DNA from: Lentisphaeria bacterium
GTDB taxonomy: Bacteria > Verrucomicrobiota > Lentisphaeria > Oligosphaerales > Oligosphaeraceae
NCBI GenBank assembly: GCA_016287975.1
Contig: JAEEXV010000108.1
Location: 1-8,603 of the forward strand
Length of the DNA: 8,603 bases
Reading direction: 5' to 3'
The translations under genes and the position numbers were made by a program. Below the pieces are notes generated by a model. That model was not told the DNA's origin. It saw only the letters and a list, made by a program, of their open reading frames with translations, and searched no databases. Positions 6,313 through 8,603 of this stretch are shown piece by piece; position 1 is the stretch's first letter, and each line of letters starts with the position of its first letter.

Positions 6313-7101
6313 TTATCGGCGTTCGCGGGGGGTTAGATTCTGCAGCGGGCAGATCCAGCCGTAGGAGGCGGCGTTGTTGTAGTTCGGAATGGGTTTTGCG
6401 CTGAAGACGTTTCCCGCGACGGCGAGGATGTTGATGTGTCCTGCGTGGCGGGTGCCGTCGTTGATGTGCCCTGCGGTGGCTTTGATCATGAGGTAGCAGT
6501 TGGCCATCATGTTGGCGCCGATGATGTTGTCGTTGCTGTTGTCGGTGAAGAGCCAGGCGTCGGAGAGGGTGCGGGCGCGTCCTTCGTTGTAGGCGCTGTT
6601 GTAGGAGCAGGAGGCCAGCTCGGTCTGGAGTTTGGGGACGGTGTAGTAGAGTTTCCAGCTTTCGTCGTCAACGGACGGGCGGCTGTACCAGCCGTTGATG
6701 ACGTAGGAGAGGCGCTTCTGGTATCCTGCGTCGGCGTATCCAGTCATGAGGCCTGCGGGGCAGGCGAAGTGCTTGACGCCAGTCTTGTTGAATGCGTTGA
6801 GGTCGGAGGCGGCGCCTTTGTAGTGGAAGTTCAGATAGGGCGCGAGCAGATAGACGTAGATGGCGGAGCCCTCGGTGCGGTTGGATCCCGTGTAGCCGTC
6901 GTTGGCGGGGATGATGTGGTCGTCGTGGTCGTTGGTGTACATGTTGGCGGCGAGGCCGATTTGCTTGAGTTTGCCGACGCAGGCGATGGACTTGGCCTTG
7001 GCGCGGGCCTTGCCCAGGGCGGGGAGCAGCATGCTGGCGAGGATGGCGATGATGGCGATGACCACGAGGAGCTCGATGAGCGTGAAGCGGCGGGTGAGCA
7101 T
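6313..7101 (-). CDS. Prepilin-type N-terminal methylation domain protein (pseudopilin-like)
   Basis: 262 aa. The N-terminus [17 protein letters not shown] is the class III signal/methylation helix of type IV pilins and type II secretion pseudopilins. F6 would be mature residue 1 and E10 the conserved Glu5. The residue before the cleavage point is R5 rather than the classical glycine, which is common in Lentisphaerota homologues. The helix continues to about residue 55 ([20 protein letters not shown], then [11 protein letters not shown]), as in the family. HFACPAG (111-117) corresponds to the usual xCPS region. Near the C-terminus, [16 protein letters not shown] fits the H-x9-DG motif (H219) but has AG (A229-G230) instead of DG. 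In this phylum many such proteins sit beside sulfatases or glycosidases and are thought to be surface or periplasmic scaffold or binding proteins. That role is inference here. It is preceded by a good AGGAG site and followed after 15 nt by the secreted hydrolase-like gene. Confidence 0.93.
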   Translation of the reverse strand: MLTRRFTLIELLVVIAIIAILASMLLPALGKARAKAKSIACVGKLKQIGLAANMYTNDHDDHIIPANDGYTGSNRTEGSAIYVYLLAPYLNFHYKGAASDLNAFNKTGVKHFACPAGLMTGYADAGYQKRLSYVINGWYSRPSVDDESWKLYYTVPKLQTELASCSYNSAYNEGRARTLSDAWLFTDNSNDNIIGANMMANCYLMIKATAGHINDGTRHAGHINILAVAGNVFSAKPIPNYNNAASYGWICPLQNLTPRERR

Positions 7102-7108
7102 GGCGTTT

Positions 7109-7113
7109 CTCCT
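7109..7113 (-). promoter_or_regulatory. Ribosome binding site of the prepilin-like gene
   Basis: The minus strand reads TAGGAGAAACGCC before the ATG at 7101, giving AGGAG with 7-base spacing. It lies in the 48-nt gap after the regulator's stop. No promoter or terminator is evident in that gap, so the regulator and downstream genes are probably co-transcribed. Confidence 0.8.
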
Positions 7114-7149
7114 ATGAATGGGGGGATTGGTGAAGGCGAAAAGGTGCTT

Positions 7150-8226
7150 TCAGGGAAGGCTTGCGGCGGCGCGCGCGGGCGCCAGGGGGCAGACGCGGTT
7201 TCGCGGGGGTGTACTGGTGCGCGACCAGTCGGCGAGGATGTGGACGGCTTCGGAGGCGAGGGCGGCAACGGGCTGTTCGAGGAAGAGCAGTCCAGGGGGG
7301 AGCCGATAGTCGAGCAGTCCAGTGCAGTCGTAGAAGACGATGTCGAGGTCGCGGCGGAGGCGGAGGCCGAGTTCGTCGCAGCACTGGAGGAGGGGGAAGA
7401 GGCGGTTGTGCCGAAAGACGACGAATCCGTCGGGGCGGTCGTGTCTTTGGAGGGCGGAGAGGAGTTGTGGCCTGATGGCGTCGTCGCCGCCGTCGGGGGC
7501 GTTGATGTCCTGGTTGAACTGGAAGGCGGGGTTGAAGCGGAGATTGTCCTCCGCGAGGGCGCCGCGGAGGCCCGCGGCGATTTCGTCGGAGATGCCGCTG
7601 GTGGTTTTGGCGATGCAGGCCAGGCGGGTGCGCCCCGCGTTGACGAGGGCGCGTCCGCCGAGGCGTCCGATGTCGCGGAAGTCGATGGTGGAGCAGGGCA
7701 GGTCGGCGACGGGTGGGCTGTATCGGGCCTCGTAGTTGGCGATGACAATGGGGATTCCGAGGTCGTGGAGGCGCGGGTAGTCGTTGCCGAGGGCGGAGCC
7801 GATGCAGTCCTCGATGCCGATGATGCCGCTCCATTCGGCTGGTCGTTCCTCCAGGTCGGTCAGTTTGACCGTGCTGTCGGCATTGGCGAAGAAGATGCAG
7901 GGGTCTCCGCCAAGTCGCCGCACGGTCTGGCTGACGCCCATGAGGAGTCCCAGTGCCTCGGGGGTGTTGTTGAAAAGCGGGTTCGCGGTGCGCAGGATGG
8001 CGACTTTGCGCAGTTGCGAGGGAAAGTCGGAGGAGATGCGGCGACGGCGGCCCTGGTCCACGAGGATCAGATGCTCATCCTGCAATTGCCGCAGGGCGCT
8101 GCGCACGGCATGGCGCCCGAGGCGGTGGCGGCGGCAGAGCTCGCGCTCGGACGGAAGGATGGGCAACTGTCCGTTCAGAAGCCCCGACTTGAGTTCCTCG
8201 TAGAGGGTGTGGGCGGCGGTGTACAT
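7150..8226 (-). CDS. GntR-family transcriptional regulator with LacI-type sugar-sensing domain
   Basis: 358 aa from ATG 8226. Residues 1-65 form a GntR winged helix: LYEELKSGLLNGQL, LPSERELCRRHRLGRHAVRSALRQL (the helix-turn-helix) and a wing ending LVDQGRRRRISS. From about 72 to 345 the chain resembles a LacI/periplasmic-binding-protein fold (VAILRTAN, WSGIIGIED, IPIVIANYE, STIDFRDIGRLGGRAL, PDGFVVFRHN, LDIVFYD). This is the architecture of the arabinose repressor AraR and related sugar-responsive repressors, so a sugar released by the linked hydrolases is the likely effector. A TTG at 8280 would add 18 residues (MEATRHPSP...) and has a weak GGA upstream. The ATG fits normal family length better but has no visible ribosome binding site. 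As first gene of the operon it probably regulates its own transcription. Confidence 0.9.
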   Translation of the reverse strand: MYTAAHTLYEELKSGLLNGQLPILPSERELCRRHRLGRHAVRSALRQLQDEHLILVDQGRRRRISSDFPSQLRKVAILRTANPLFNNTPEALGLLMGVSQTVRRLGGDPCIFFANADSTVKLTDLEERPAEWSGIIGIEDCIGSALGNDYPRLHDLGIPIVIANYEARYSPPVADLPCSTIDFRDIGRLGGRALVNAGRTRLACIAKTTSGISDEIAAGLRGALAEDNLRFNPAFQFNQDINAPDGGDDAIRPQLLSALQRHDRPDGFVVFRHNRLFPLLQCCDELGLRLRRDLDIVFYDCTGLLDYRLPPGLLFLEQPVAALASEAVHILADWSRTSTPPRNRVCPLAPARAAASLP

Positions 8227-8300
8227 GGAAGATGGTTTGATTTTGGAAGAACGCGGCGACGGATGGCGCGTGGCTTCCAACGGAGGTTTCCGTGAACAGA

Positions 8301-8331
8301 ATTACAATAATACAAGGGACAATGATGTCAA
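8301..8331 (-). promoter_or_regulatory. Candidate promoter and operator region of the operon
   Basis: In an AT-rich island within very GC-rich DNA, the minus strand has a perfect TTGACA (8331-8326) and a -10-like TGTAAT (8306-8301) with a long 19-base spacer. ATTGTA (8308-8303) gives a 17-base spacer but a poorer hexamer. TTGT occurs three times between the two boxes, 7 and 8 bases apart, and GACA-4-TGTC forms a small inverted repeat over the -35 box. These are plausible repressor contacts for the adjacent GntR/LacI-type gene. The promoter position is an inference. Confidence 0.45.
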
Positions 8332-8369
8332 GCGCGGCGGTCGCGGAAAAAGCGGAACTCTTGAAAACA

Positions 8370-8388
8370 ATACCATAAATCATACCAT
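8370..8388. repeat. Pair of ATACCAT direct repeats upstream of the operon
   Basis: ATACCAT occurs at 8370-8376 and 8382-8388, a period of 12 bases, close to one helical turn. It lies about 40 bases upstream of the candidate -35 box. Such spacing would suit side-by-side binding of an activator. With only two short copies, chance cannot be excluded. Confidence 0.4.
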
Positions 8389-8391
8389 CTT

Positions 8392-8603
8392 GGGGGCACG
8401 CAACCACCGCATGATGCGATCGGTGCCCCCGCGCGGGCGGGTCAAATTCGGGGCTTGGCCCGCCGGCTTTTCGCCGGCGGCACGCAACGGCCGCGCGATT
8501 CCGCCCTGTGCGCGATTGGTGCCCCCGCGCGGGCGGGTCATGATCGGGGCTTGGCCCGCCGGCTTTTCGCCGGCGGCACACAACGGCCGCATGAAGCGAT
8601 CGG
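8392..8603. repeat. GC-rich hairpin tandem repeat array (about 84 and 96 nt units, third unit cut by window end)
   Basis: The units begin at GCAC 8396, 8480 and 8576. Units 1 and 2 share nearly identical second halves (GGTGCCCCCGCGCGGGCGGG..., then CGGGGCTTGGCCCGCCGGC). They differ mainly by about 12 extra bases in unit 2 near 8494-8515. Unit 3 starts GCACACAACGGCCGCATGA and is cut off. Each full unit ends in an 8-bp hairpin, CCGCCGGC-TTTTC-GCCGGCGG (8460-8480 and 8556-8576). In unit 1, GGGGGCAC (8392-8399) also pairs with GTGCCCCC (8423-8430) around an inner CGCA-TGA-TGCG stem. Open frames through the array repeat the same arginine/proline/glycine-rich segments in several frames and are not convincing genes. 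It looks like a REP/BIME-style intergenic repeat. Confidence 0.85.

Noticed and set aside
4912..6336. Long plus-strand open frame (474 codons) opposite the secreted hydrolase-like gene
   Set aside because: Same V/G/E/D-rich shadow composition, no ribosome binding site logic, and it runs antisense through a signal peptide and binding domains that are clearly coding on the minus strand.
6436..8295. Plus-strand open frame (619 codons) spanning the prepilin-like and regulator genes
   Set aside because: It covers two recognisable minus-strand genes and their gap, and its translation has the same antisense composition. An open frame of this length is expected in high-GC DNA.
8380..8592. Small minus-strand open frame with repeated AGEKPAGQAP segments
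   Set aside because: It is a translation of the GC-rich tandem repeat, and other frames over the same bases are equally open and repetitive.
8392..8603. CRISPR array
   Set aside because: The repeated parts are long (over 70 nt), internally palindromic and almost adjacent, with no regular unique spacers of 30-40 nt and no cas genes in view.

Overview
The window most likely comes from a high-GC member of the Lentisphaerota/Verrucomicrobiota side of the PVC bacteria (Victivallis-like). This assignment is inferred from gene style, not from a marker gene. The clue is a GntR/LacI-type sugar regulator followed by a short prepilin-like protein beginning [17 protein letters not shown], followed by large orphan glycoside-hydrolase-like proteins. 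This arrangement is very common in that group.

Layout. Bases 1-890 are clearly lower in GC than the rest: one 60-base line inside the gene is about 42% G+C, against about 72% for a line inside the operon. This part holds the probable tail of an upstream membrane protein (to base 89), an intergenic region with a strong 48-nt hairpin (186-233), and a plus-strand orphan gene (294-887) that I cannot identify. Bases 888-1114 separate this gene from a convergent minus-strand operon and contain a terminator-like hairpin, a short direct duplication and a second perfect hairpin.

Bases 1115-8280 are one minus-strand operon. In transcription order it contains: a GntR-HTH plus LacI-like sensor regulator (8226-7150), a prepilin-like surface protein (7101-6313), a secreted 1004-residue protein with two carbohydrate-binding-like domains, a TIM-barrel-like centre and a GATase-like domain (6297-3283), and a 687-residue protein without a signal peptide with a TIM-barrel-like and GATase-like architecture (3178-1115). 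The spacings are 48, 15 and 104 nt. The simplest reading is a carbohydrate-utilisation locus. The regulator would sense a sugar, the prepilin-like and secreted proteins would act on a glycan outside the cytoplasm, and the last enzyme would finish the work inside. The substrate cannot be read from sequence. No transporter or SusC/SusD pair is present in the window.

Bases 8281-8603 hold the operon's presumed promoter in an AT-rich island, a pair of 7-nt direct repeats, and a GC-rich hairpin tandem repeat that runs off the window end. The last operon gene (1115-3178) is bracketed by two imperfect 28-29 nt inverted copies of the same sequence, which is the most unexpected structural feature. Very long open frames on the plus strand opposite the operon are judged to be codon-bias shadows.
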